A DNA stretch of 64,000 nt from assembly GCF_002007605.1 (NCBI RefSeq), contig NZ_CP019799.1:3264001-3328000 (forward strand), written 5' to 3'. Shown in pieces: positions 12,433 to 20,259 of the stretch. The position numbers and the translations under genes were made by a program. This DNA is from Cellvibrio sp. PSBB023. Its GTDB lineage: Bacteria > Pseudomonadota > Gammaproteobacteria > Pseudomonadales > Cellvibrionaceae. Each line of letters opens with the position of its first letter. Position 1 is the first letter of the stretch. Under the pieces are notes generated by a model that worked only from the letters and a program-made list of their open reading frames with translations, did not search any database and had not been told where the DNA came from.

Positions 12433-12888
12433 TTATTTTACTTTCCAATGTTTCTGCATTTCCAAATACATAAACGACGCGGTCCAGGCAATTAACAACA
12501 ATCCGATAAGTGCCTCAATCCCGGCGAGAAAGCGCAGCCAGCCGGTTGGTGCCAAATCGCCAAACCCCAGCGAGGTATAGCAGGTGAGTGAAAAATAAAT
12601 ACAATCGATCAAGCTGGTACTGGGTGTACCAAATAGGCCGTGACCATCCAGATCGCCACCAACCAGCTGGCCGAATCCACCCACTTGCATGTAAACATAA
12701 TAAGCAAGAGCGAAAATCAACACTTCCAGCAGATGCGCCAAGAAACAGGCAAAGAAGCTCAATAAAATACGAATACGTGGAGAGGCTTTGGGTTTAAATA
12801 AGGTATTGGTGAGAATGTTGATTGCTTCAAAATGAAGCAATACGCACACAGCTACTACAACAAAGTTAATGGCCAGCGAGATCAGCAT
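12433..12888 (-). CDS. Two-helix potassium-channel-like membrane protein
   Basis: A 151-residue inner-membrane protein. Hydrophobic segments lie near residues 4-20 and 40-68. A pore loop with the filter-like sequence TCYTSLGFGDL follows at about 102-112, then a final helix (LAGIEALIGLLLIAWTASFMY). This is the Ion_trans_2 layout of small K-channel-type proteins, where the canonical filter is TVGYGD and the G-F-G variant is also found. It lies 21 bases after arsJ and 19 before the ATP-grasp gene, so it is probably co-transcribed. Its role in arsenic resistance is not established; ion balance or a linked transport step is a guess. Confidence 0.8.
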   Translation of the reverse strand: MLISLAINFVVVAVCVLLHFEAINILTNTLFKPKASPRIRILLSFFACFLAHLLEVLIFALAYYVYMQVGGFGQLVGGDLDGHGLFGTPSTSLIDCIYFSLTCYTSLGFGDLAPTGWLRFLAGIEALIGLLLIAWTASFMYLEMQKHWKVK

Positions 12889-12909
12889 AGTTAAACGCCC
12901 GTAATTTAT

Positions 12910-14124
12910 TTAAGTGGCTGTCGATACGATTGCTTTGGGTAGAGCAGTCGAGATTACGACTACCACTAGCAGAAAAATCGCACTGCCCCACAAACACAGC
13001 GACAAGCCGCCCTGTTGATACAAGTAGCCAGATAAGATGGTACCTATCAATCGCCCCATGGCATTCGCCATATAATAAAAACCGACATCCAGCGAGACGC
13101 CATCGTCTTTGGCATAACTGACGATCAAATAGGAATGTAGCGATGAATTAATCGCAAACACAATGCCGAATAAAATCAAACCACTCATTAATACGGTTGT
13201 TGTGGGCAAGTGGCTCGATAAAGCTATTGCTAAACCCGCCGTCACTAGAGCCAATACCATCGCCCAGATTAATGCGGAACTGCCGGTAGGTGCAGCAGTG
13301 GTTTTAATGCGCAACAAAAATGGCGCTATGGATTGCACTATGCCATAGCCAATAACCCAACTGGCCAGAAATCCGCCGGTTTGCCAAAAACTCCATTGCA
13401 ATTGACTGCTTAAAAACACTGGCAGGGCGACCACAAACCAAATATCGCGTGCGCCAAACAAAAATAAGCGCGCGGCAGACAAACTGTTAATCGCACGGCT
13501 TTTGGAAAAAATCTCATTAAATTTGGGTTTATTTTTAGCTTTGCCTAAATCCTGTTTGAGTAAGATCACACTGGTAATCCATACCAAGGCAAGCGCCGCT
13601 GCCATCACCAATACTGCGCCTTTAAAGCTCAATAGCGCAAGCAGTATGCCGCCGAGAAAAAAACCTACACCTTTAAGTGCATTTTTAGATCCGGTGAGTA
13701 GCGCAATCCATTTAAATAACCGTCCCTGTTGATCACCCGGTACCAATAATTTAATCGCACTTTTGGCGCTCATTTTATTTAGATCTTTGGCGATACCAGA
13801 TAACGCTTGCGCGCCCATCACCAGCGGTACACTGAGCCAGTGAGTGGGTACGGCGAGCAGTGCAAGCGCAATGACTTGCAACGCCAATCCGATATTCATT
13901 GTGCGATTCAAACCAACCCGCGCGCCCAGATAACCACCGAATAAATTAGTGACTATCCCGAAAATCTCATAGAACAAAAACAGTGCCGCAATTTGCAACG
14001 GGCTGTAACCGAGTTGATGAAAGTGCAGTACCACCAACATACGCAACGCGCCGTCGGTGAGCGTAAATGCCCAATAATTGCCGGTGACGATGGCGTATTG
14101 TTTTATTGCCGATGATTGATTCAT
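12910..14124 (-). CDS. arsJ: ArsJ organoarsenical MFS exporter
   Basis: A 404-residue, 12-helix MFS transporter whose N-terminus (QYAIVTGNYWAFTLTDGALR) and GYSPLQIAALFLFYEIFG match the ArsJ family. In known systems a paired GAPDH makes 1-arseno-3-phosphoglycerate from arsenate, and ArsJ exports it; the product then breaks down outside the cell. The GAPDH gene lies directly upstream, separated only by a REP-like palindrome, and arsR heads the unit. Family and context agree closely. The protein acts in the inner membrane and is presumably induced by arsenic through ArsR. Confidence 0.88.
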   Translation of the reverse strand: MNQSSAIKQYAIVTGNYWAFTLTDGALRMLVVLHFHQLGYSPLQIAALFLFYEIFGIVTNLFGGYLGARVGLNRTMNIGLALQVIALALLAVPTHWLSVPLVMGAQALSGIAKDLNKMSAKSAIKLLVPGDQQGRLFKWIALLTGSKNALKGVGFFLGGILLALLSFKGAVLVMAAALALVWITSVILLKQDLGKAKNKPKFNEIFSKSRAINSLSAARLFLFGARDIWFVVALPVFLSSQLQWSFWQTGGFLASWVIGYGIVQSIAPFLLRIKTTAAPTGSSALIWAMVLALVTAGLAIALSSHLPTTTVLMSGLILFGIVFAINSSLHSYLIVSYAKDDGVSLDVGFYYMANAMGRLIGTILSGYLYQQGGLSLCLWGSAIFLLVVVVISTALPKAIVSTAT

Positions 14125-14143
14125 GCTAACTCACAATGTGCTC

Positions 14144-14178
14144 CGTAGGTTGGTGCTGAGCGCAGCGATGCCCAACAC
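14144..14178. repeat. REP-like imperfect palindrome between GAPDH and arsJ
   Basis: GTAGGTTGG and CCAAC bracket TGCTGAGCGCAGCGATG, the pattern of a dispersed palindromic repeat common in proteobacteria. It is the only copy seen in the window and could shape or stabilise the arsJ end of the transcript. Confidence 0.5.
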
Positions 14179-14202
14179 GCGACCTCATCGCAAACAATAA
14201 AT

Positions 14203-15210
14203 TTATTTATCCAGACTAACCAATTTTGCCAACTCTACCGTGCGATTTGCATAGCCCCACTCGTTGTCATACCAAGCGTAAATTTTTACCAGAGTGCCGT
14301 TGACCACCATAGTGGAAAGTGCATCGACAATCGATGACAGCGGATTGCCACAAAAATCGCTGGAAACTAAAGGGCGAGTTTCGTAGCCCAGAATATCTTT
14401 CAGATAAGTTTCACTCGCGGTTTGTAGCAGTGCATTCACTTCATCAACTGTGGTGGTACGCTCAACTTCAAATACACAATCGGTTAGCGAACCTGTCGCC
14501 AGCGGAACGCGTACCGCATGGCCATTGAGTTTGCCCCGCAATTCGGGAAAAATTTCCGCAATCGCAGTCGCCGAACCAGTGCTGGTGGGAATTAAATTGG
14601 AATGGGAGGCGCGCGCGCGACGCAAATCTTTGTGCGGCTGATCGAGTATGGATTGGGTATTGGTTAAATCGTGAATGGTGGTAATAGCACCGTGCTTGAT
14701 CCCCAACTTTTCATGGATCACTTTCACCACCGGTGCCAAACAGTTAGTCGTGCAAGAGGCCGCCGTGACTATGCGATGTATTGCTGGATCAAATAAATGC
14801 TGATTAACACCCATCACCACATTTAGTACGCCCGCTTCTTTTACCGGCGCGCTCACCACGACACGTTTTACCCCCTGATCCAAATAGGCCTGCAACAATC
14901 TTGTCTCGCGCATTTTTCCGCTGGCTTCAATCACCAGATCGCAACCGCTCCAATCGGTTTCCGCAATTGTTTTGTTGCGACTGAATGCAATGCGTTTGCC
15001 GTCGATATAAATGGCATTGTCATCCGCACTGGTATCTGGCGACCATGGGCCCTGTACTGAATCGAATTTCAGTAAGTGCGCAAAGGTGGCGGCATCTCCG
15101 GCTGGATCATTAATCTGCACAAATTCAAATTCCGGCCACTGCCAGCTCGCGCGCAATGCCAGGCGACCGATGCGGCCAAAACCATTGATACCAACTTTGA
15201 TTTTTTTCAC
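14203..15210 (-). CDS. Glyceraldehyde-3-phosphate dehydrogenase of the ars operon
   Basis: About 335 residues. It has the Rossmann motif INGFGRIGR at the N-terminus and the active-site block [13 protein letters not shown] with the catalytic Cys, and it ends with [11 protein letters not shown]. The start is set at the GTG at 15210, which has GAGAAAG upstream; a GTG at 15222 in the same frame has no ribosome site. The usual enzyme oxidises glyceraldehyde 3-phosphate. In ars operons with arsJ it uses arsenate in place of phosphate to give 1-arseno-3-phosphoglycerate. It lies just after arsR and before arsJ, so it is assigned to arsenate detoxification rather than central glycolysis. Confidence 0.9.
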   Translation of the reverse strand: MKKIKVGINGFGRIGRLALRASWQWPEFEFVQINDPAGDAATFAHLLKFDSVQGPWSPDTSADDNAIYIDGKRIAFSRNKTIAETDWSGCDLVIEASGKMRETRLLQAYLDQGVKRVVVSAPVKEAGVLNVVMGVNQHLFDPAIHRIVTAASCTTNCLAPVVKVIHEKLGIKHGAITTIHDLTNTQSILDQPHKDLRRARASHSNLIPTSTGSATAIAEIFPELRGKLNGHAVRVPLATGSLTDCVFEVERTTTVDEVNALLQTASETYLKDILGYETRPLVSSDFCGNPLSSIVDALSTMVVNGTLVKIYAWYDNEWGYANRTVELAKLVSLDK

Positions 15211-15234
15211 TGTCTTTCTCACAAAAATAAATAG

Positions 15235-15579
15235 TTAACAACAAGGATTCGGCCGGTCTTCCATTGCACACAAGCGCTGGTGATTTTCGTGCAACCACTC
15301 CTGGTTGGCATCGAGCATGGCCTTCAAGATTTTGGTAACCCATGTGGGTAATTCGGGATGCAAGCGGTAATACACCCATTGCCCCTGGCGGCGATCTGCG
15401 AGCAAGCCGGATTCGCGCAGCAGTGCCAAGTGGCGGGAAATTTTGGGTTGGATTTCATCGAGCGCGCAGGTGAGTTCGCACACGCATAACTCTTTCTCGC
15501 GTGTGACTAGCAGTGCAATGCGCGCGCGCGTAGGGTCGGCGAGGGTTTTACAGAATGAATCGGGAGTAAAATTGGCCAT
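15235..15579 (-). CDS. arsR: ArsR-family arsenic-responsive repressor
   Basis: A 114-residue winged-helix repressor started at the ATG at 15579 (MANFTPDSFCKTLADPTRAR); a longer frame to 15666 adds residues without homology and covers the promoter. ELCVCELTCAL carries the Cys-x-Cys-type arsenite site in the DNA-binding helix region. IQPKISRHLALLRESGLL is the recognition helix, and a further Cys pair ends the protein (NPCC). It represses the arsR-GAPDH-arsJ unit until As(III) binds. AT-rich operator-like repeats lie 25-70 bases upstream. It heads the operon, with a gap of 24 bases to GAPDH. Confidence 0.92.
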   Translation of the reverse strand: MANFTPDSFCKTLADPTRARIALLVTREKELCVCELTCALDEIQPKISRHLALLRESGLLADRRQGQWVYYRLHPELPTWVTKILKAMLDANQEWLHENHQRLCAMEDRPNPCC

Positions 15580-15603
15580 GGGTGATGTTTTTAACTGATC
15601 GGG

Positions 15604-15647
15604 ATATATATGAAAAATCAAATATATGAAAATCCGTATATTTATAC
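15604..15647. promoter_or_regulatory. Probable ArsR operator and promoter region
   Basis: This AT-rich stretch has ATATATG, a short spacer and CAAATATAT as imperfect arms, then a second related element ending in GTATATTTATAC. It lies between arsR and the divergent ynfA, upstream of the arsR start, as ArsR operators usually do. Confidence 0.4.
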
Positions 15648-15668
15648 AAGTAGCAGTGCAATCCAACC

Positions 15669-15674
15669 TATAAT
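15669..15674 (+). promoter_or_regulatory. -10 element for the ynfA-side transcript
   Basis: A consensus TATAAT about 114 bases before the ynfA start. The -35 side overlaps the ArsR operator-like region, so ArsR might also affect this gene; this is inference. Confidence 0.35.
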
Positions 15675-15787
15675 GGCGTGCGATAAAATGGCATTGGAAA
15701 TTACCTGAGGAGTGTTCGGCTGCTCACCGCAGGATGATGCGAGATGTTTATGCAACCCCACCACTACACGAATGCTATAGGGCACTT

Positions 15788-16114
15788 ATGGTCAAAACGT
15801 CACTATTGTTTATTGCCACTGCACTGGCCGAAATTATCGGTTGTTTTTTACCTTACCTGTGGCTGCGCAAAGGCGGGTCAATTTTATTGTTAATTCCCGC
15901 CGCGGCGAGCCTCGCGCTGTTTGTGTGGCTACTCACCTTGCACCCGGCCGCCAGCGGCCGCGTATATGCAGCTTATGGTGGCGTTTATGTGGCAACTGCG
16001 TTGGTATGGTTGCGCTATGTGGATGGAATAAAACTCTCGGTTTACGATTGGGCAGGCGCCAGTGTGGCACTGCTGGGTATGGCGATTATTGTGATGGGCT
16101 GGCGCGGTGAATAG
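15788..16114 (+). CDS. YnfA-family (UPF0060) small membrane protein
   Basis: Starting at the ATG at 15788 the product is 108 residues, the standard length of the family; an earlier in-frame ATG at 15734 adds 18 residues without homology. Four hydrophobic helices are visible, with family sequences [34 protein letters not shown] and [15 protein letters not shown]. YnfA resembles small multidrug transporters and has been linked to export of toxic compounds; its true substrate is unsettled. It is divergent from arsR and may share its control region. Confidence 0.88.
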   Translation: MVKTSLLFIATALAEIIGCFLPYLWLRKGGSILLLIPAAASLALFVWLLTLHPAASGRVYAAYGGVYVATALVWLRYVDGIKLSVYDWAGASVALLGMAIIVMGWRGE

Positions 16115-16198
16115 CGGAAAAGTCGCGCGGCGATACAGGATGATGTTGATGCTCTGCTAAAATCTCTCCTATCTCTCTAAAAAGATGCTTATTACTTG

Positions 16199-17374
16199 AT
16201 GAAAACCCCCATTTTTAATATTCACGATTTAATCCTGGTGCTCACCCTTGCCGTCTGCGCTTTGTTGGGTATTTTCCAGTGGCTACTATCCAAACAAAGG
16301 GCATTGGCATCACCCTTATTAACAGGATTCTTTGTGTGCGTGGGTGCCAGTGCGCTGTGCAATTTGTTGCTGTGGAATGATTACATCAACTCGCATAATG
16401 AAATGGCCAAAATGGCACTGTCGCTGGGGTTGGCCTTATCAGTGGTAGGGAAAAGTATTTTTTTGTATTTGTATGTGGTGGCGATTACACGGGAAAACTT
16501 TAGCCTGCGCCCGAAACATAGCTGGCATTTTTTACATTTTGCGCTGGTCGCACTCTGGGTAATGCTGGGAGGCCTGGATAGTGATCGCTTGCGGTTTTTA
16601 CCCAATAGCCATACAGAATATTCCTGGCTGATCACCAATTATTTGTGGCACTACCTGAAATATTTGCCGGTGATTTATAGCGCAGCGGCAGTGGTACAAA
16701 TTTATCGCTACAAGCAACAACTCAAACAATTTTATTCCAGTCTGAGCTTGCAGGGCCCTTACTGGCTGCTGCTGTTAACCCTGGGTTTTGCGCTTAACTG
16801 GTTTTGGTCGCTGGTGGTGCATCTACTCGGACAGAGTGTGAGCTGGGTGGTGGCTGACGGCTTTGGCATTTTGGATAACTACATCACTTTCTTGCTGGTA
16901 AATGCACTGTTTGTGTACAACCTGCGTTATGCCCATGAGTTGTTGCTCACGCGCGACACCCCCATCGCTAAAGAACCGGAAATTGCCAGCGCGCCTTCGC
17001 CAGAAGCGATTGCGCGCATTCGCAACACCATGGAAACCCAGCAATTGTATTTAACGCAGAATTTAACCATTGAAGATTTTGCGCGGCACGTCGGCATTCA
17101 TTACCGCGAGGTGTCGAGTATTATCAACAGCGAGTTCAATACTAATTTCTTTGAATTTGTGAATGAGTATCGGGTGAATCGCGCCAAACAATTACTGCTC
17201 GACCCGGCGTTTGCACGCATGACTATTCTGGATATTTTGCTGGAGTCCGGTTTTAACAGTAAGTCATCCTTCCATCGCTTTTTTAAGCGCTACACCGGTA
17301 TGTCGGCAGCCGAGTTTCGCAAACAGGGCGCGCTGCCAGATAGCCCGCCACCTGCAGGGGACGCAGGGGGCTGA
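16199..17374 (+). CDS. AraC-family regulator with a multi-helix membrane sensor domain
   Basis: A 391-residue protein started at the ATG at 16199 (a TTG codon sits directly before it). The first 245 residues contain about seven hydrophobic segments with short loops, an integral-membrane sensor. From about residue 280 (TMETQQLYLTQNLTIEDFA) the sequence is an AraC-type double helix-turn-helix: HVGIHYREVSSIINSEFN, then ILDILLESGFNSKSSFHRFF and FKRYTGMSAAEFRK. This combination controls local targets in response to an unknown membrane or extracellular signal. It is separated from the acyltransferase by only 64 bases on the same strand. No target site was identified. Confidence 0.85.
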   Translation: MKTPIFNIHDLILVLTLAVCALLGIFQWLLSKQRALASPLLTGFFVCVGASALCNLLLWNDYINSHNEMAKMALSLGLALSVVGKSIFLYLYVVAITRENFSLRPKHSWHFLHFALVALWVMLGGLDSDRLRFLPNSHTEYSWLITNYLWHYLKYLPVIYSAAAVVQIYRYKQQLKQFYSSLSLQGPYWLLLLTLGFALNWFWSLVVHLLGQSVSWVVADGFGILDNYITFLLVNALFVYNLRYAHELLLTRDTPIAKEPEIASAPSPEAIARIRNTMETQQLYLTQNLTIEDFARHVGIHYREVSSIINSEFNTNFFEFVNEYRVNRAKQLLLDPAFARMTILDILLESGFNSKSSFHRFFKRYTGMSAAEFRKQGALPDSPPPAGDAGG

Positions 17375-17394
17375 GGTTGTTATAATCGGCCCCC

Positions 17395-17428
17395 GCGCCA
17401 AACTGTAAAAGCGCGCCAGACTGCAAAA
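17395..17428 (+). repeat. Tandem 16-base imperfect repeat upstream of the acyltransferase
   Basis: GCGCCAAACTGTAAAA at 17395 is followed by GCGCCAGACTGCAAAA at 17413, two mismatches apart. It lies just before the TTG start of the next gene and after a TATAAT-like element at 17380. Confidence 0.5.
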
Positions 17429-17438
17429 GAGAGCCCCC

Positions 17439-18395
17439 TTGGATAAATCAAAGTTACCGCAATTTCACCGCCGCTTTTTACTGCCCCGCTTCTGGCCAAC
17501 CTGGCTGGCATTGGGCTTTTTTTGGCTGATCGCCCAGTTACCCGTGCGCGCCAACCAAGCCGTCGGTGGGGTCTTGGGGCGCTTGTTATTAGTGCTGGCA
17601 CCTGCGCGTAAACGCTATGCGGAGATCAATATCACCCGCTGTTTTCCCGAGTTGGATGCTGAGGCACAGGCAAAAATGGTGCGCGGTGCGGTTATCTCCT
17701 GCGGGTTGAGTATTAGCGAAACGGCGATGGCACTGTGGGGCAGTGAAAATAAGATGCGCAACCGCTACAGCATTAGCGGCCTGGAGCATATCCAACAGGC
17801 GCAGGCAGAAGGCAAGGGCATTCTGCTGTGCGGCAGTCACCTGACCACCATTGATATCAGCGGTTTGATGATGTCCTATCACATTGTCGCCGACGTGCTG
17901 TACCGCGCAGATCCCAACCCCCTGATGGCCTATGCTATAGCCAGCGCACGAGCGCGTGTGAACGACAATGCAATTCATCGCAACGATACCCGCCAATTGA
18001 TTAAGAACCTGCGCCAGGGCCATATTGTGTGGTACGCACCGGATCAGGATTACGGCCGCGACCACAGTATTTTTGCGCCCTTTTTTGGCGTTCAGGCGGC
18101 GACCGTGGTGGCGACGGCGCGTATTGCCCGCATGTCGCACTGTGCGGTGATTCCGTTCTTTTGCTTCCGCGAACCCAAAGGCCGCTACCGTTTGGAGATT
18201 CAGCCGGCACTGGAGAATTTCCCCAGTGGTGATGATTTGGCGGATGCCACACGGATTAACAAGATCATTGAAGAGGCGATTCGCCAGGCACCGGATCAGT
18301 ACCTGTGGGTGCATCGCCGCTTCAAAACCCGCCCCGAGGGCGAAGCCAGTTTTTATCCACCCAAGAAAAAGAGCAGGGCCCGCCCCCAACTATAA
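17439..18395 (+). CDS. lpxL: LpxL/HtrB-type lipid A acyltransferase
   Basis: A 318-residue inner-membrane acyltransferase with a TTG start at 17439. An N-terminal hydrophobic anchor (FWPTWLALGFFWLIAQLPV) is followed by the family catalytic block GSHLTTIDISG, the H-x4-D motif. RYAEINITRCFPEL and WYAPDQDYG are also characteristic. It transfers an acyl chain, typically laurate, from acyl-ACP to the Kdo-lipid A precursor on the cytoplasmic face. Length and motifs are normal. The SDR gene follows 49 bases after it. Which acyl position and chain are used cannot be read from sequence; LpxL is favoured over LpxM. Confidence 0.88.
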   Translation: MDKSKLPQFHRRFLLPRFWPTWLALGFFWLIAQLPVRANQAVGGVLGRLLLVLAPARKRYAEINITRCFPELDAEAQAKMVRGAVISCGLSISETAMALWGSENKMRNRYSISGLEHIQQAQAEGKGILLCGSHLTTIDISGLMMSYHIVADVLYRADPNPLMAYAIASARARVNDNAIHRNDTRQLIKNLRQGHIVWYAPDQDYGRDHSIFAPFFGVQAATVVATARIARMSHCAVIPFFCFREPKGRYRLEIQPALENFPSGDDLADATRINKIIEEAIRQAPDQYLWVHRRFKTRPEGEASFYPPKKKSRARPQL

Positions 18396-18444
18396 AGGCG
18401 GCAGGCACAGCAACCGTCTTACCAATAACTTCAGGGAGTTAGAT

Positions 18445-19140
18445 ATGCAATTACACGATGCAGTAGTACTCATCACTGGCGCCAATCGCGGGATTGGCCT
18501 GGAATTCGCCCGCGCCGCTCTGGCGCGCGGTGCCCGCAAGGTCTACGCCACGGCGCGGGACCCGGAATCAATCCCCCTTGAGGGCGTCATCAAACTCAAA
18601 CTGGATGTGACCTGCGCCGAGGATGTAGCCCGCATCGCGCAGCAATGCGCCGATGTCACGCTCCTGATCAACAATGCCGGTGTGGCGCGCTTTGGTAGTT
18701 TCCTCGCCAATAACAGCGAGGCGAGTTGCATCGAACACTTCGAAACCAACTTCTACGGCCCGCTGCGCCTGTGCAAAGCCTTCGCACCGATACTGGCCGG
18801 GCATGGCGGCGGGGCGATTATCAATGTGTTGTCGCTGGTGAGCTGGTATGCGCCGGTTGAGTTCTCGCCTTATTCGGCCAGTAAGTCCGCTGCTTGGGCA
18901 CTGACCAACAGCCTGCGCCTGGAGTTGCGCCGTCAGAATACCCAGGTGGTGGCGCTGCACATGGGTTATGTGGATACCGATATGACCGCCAAAATCGATG
19001 CGCCAAAAACCCCCGCCAGCCTCATAGTGGTCCGCACGATGGATGCACTGGAAGCTGGCGAGGAAGAAGTGTTGGCCGATGAAATGACCTTGACCTTAAA
19101 GCGTAATATGAATGCGCCGCGCCCGGTTTATCTGGATTAA
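18445..19140 (+). CDS. Short-chain dehydrogenase/reductase
   Basis: A 231-residue classical SDR started at the ATG at 18445, which has AGGGAG upstream; a longer frame running through the acyltransferase tail is not credible. It has the cofactor motif TGANRGIG at residues 10-17, NNAG in the middle, and the catalytic triad region with S, YSASK (Tyr and Lys) and the following helix. It would oxidise or reduce a small alcohol or carbonyl with NAD(P)(H). The substrate is unknown. Its 3' end overlaps the convergent GH16 gene by 45 bases. Confidence 0.87.
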   Translation: MQLHDAVVLITGANRGIGLEFARAALARGARKVYATARDPESIPLEGVIKLKLDVTCAEDVARIAQQCADVTLLINNAGVARFGSFLANNSEASCIEHFETNFYGPLRLCKAFAPILAGHGGGAIINVLSLVSWYAPVEFSPYSASKSAAWALTNSLRLELRRQNTQVVALHMGYVDTDMTAKIDAPKTPASLIVVRTMDALEAGEEEVLADEMTLTLKRNMNAPRPVYLD

Positions 19141-20190
19141 TGCCGCACCGGCAAGCAGTACCAACCATAAACCCGACATAGCACCCCCACCGCCAGAACC
19201 ACCCGAACTGCCGCCCGCGGCTGTAGAGCTGGCAAGGGCGGAGGCGGTGCTGGACGCAGCGATGGAGGATACTGCCACTGAGCTGGCGGCCTCGCTGCTT
19301 TGCACCGAGCTACTGGTCATTGCACTACTGACTGGGGCGCTACTTACTGATGTACTGCTCTCGGATGAGCTGGCGACCAATGAACTGCTACTGGCCGAGC
19401 TGGCACTGCTGCCAGAATCGGCAGGCGGTGTACCACTGAAGCCGGTTGCGCTGGAAGTGGTCATGGCCAACACCAGAATGCCGTCTTTTACCACCACGTT
19501 TTCCGGGACAAAATCCACGCGATTGGTATCAAATGACCAGTTCGCTTTGCCCCAGCGGCTGGTATCAAACTGATCAAAGTCATCGCGCCAACCGCCTTCA
19601 AAGGCTTTGGTCACAGGGTTGTAAGCCTTGTAGTCGATGTAATTAATAAACTGGTAAACCGGCAAAATGCTGTCGTCCCAGGCGCCTACCCACTCAACCG
19701 AGTCGGATGCCCAGAGGTTAAAACGCAGGCTTTGCGCATTGGTCAAGCTGGTCACTGTGCTGGTGCCAATGATGCGACGCACTTCTACGCCGTCCAAAAA
19801 CCAGGCGACATAATCCGGTGTCCATTCCACCACATAGGTGTGGTAATCATCGGCCAATGACACACCGGCCGCATGGGTTTGTTCGGTTTGAATCGTGGGG
19901 CGTGAACTGCCCAGAATGATATTGCTTTGCCACTCAGTGGCATTATTTTTCCCGAAGACCTCAATATCGATCTCTTCCCAAAAGGTATTTCCGACCTCAG
20001 AGCCATTTTTGTAGGTAAAAAATGTAGAGAGCACGGCACTGCCTTTGGCGGCTTTCATACGGATTTCATAACGGCCATACAAGTAAGACGCATTTGAATA
20101 GATTTCGGCACCTTTGTAGGCTTTGGCACTGGCAAGGTTTGCCACCATCACTGTCGTCGTGGCGAGCAGCAGATACAAAAAACGACGCAT
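19096..20190 (-). CDS. Secreted GH16 lichenase-type glucanase, circularly permuted, with GlyGly-CTERM-like tail
   Basis: A 364-residue exported enzyme. The signal peptide ends near LASA-KA. The catalytic motif EIDIE occupies residues 73-77 (nucleophile Glu73, acid/base Glu77). The strand that normally lies N-terminal in Bacillus lichenases (GGWRDDFDQFDTSRWGKANW) comes after the catalytic core at about 200-245. This is the circularly permuted order known from Fibrobacter succinogenes 1,3-1,4-beta-glucanase. A Ser/Ala-rich linker (about 263-325) leads to a Gly-rich stretch, a hydrophobic helix and Arg residues, resembling a GlyGly-CTERM sorting signal. It should cut mixed-linkage beta-glucan at the cell surface. 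It is tandem with the next gene, and the last 45 bases overlap the convergent SDR. Confidence 0.9.
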   Translation of the reverse strand: MRRFLYLLLATTTVMVANLASAKAYKGAEIYSNASYLYGRYEIRMKAAKGSAVLSTFFTYKNGSEVGNTFWEEIDIEVFGKNNATEWQSNIILGSSRPTIQTEQTHAAGVSLADDYHTYVVEWTPDYVAWFLDGVEVRRIIGTSTVTSLTNAQSLRFNLWASDSVEWVGAWDDSILPVYQFINYIDYKAYNPVTKAFEGGWRDDFDQFDTSRWGKANWSFDTNRVDFVPENVVVKDGILVLAMTTSSATGFSGTPPADSGSSASSASSSSLVASSSESSTSVSSAPVSSAMTSSSVQSSEAASSVAVSSIAASSTASALASSTAAGGSSGGSGGGGAMSGLWLVLLAGAALIQINRARRIHITL

Positions 20191-20259
20191 ACATAATCCT
20201 CAGCGAGACAAAAAAGGGGGTTGGCAACCAGCAGCGCGCCAACCCCGAGGGGAGAAAAC

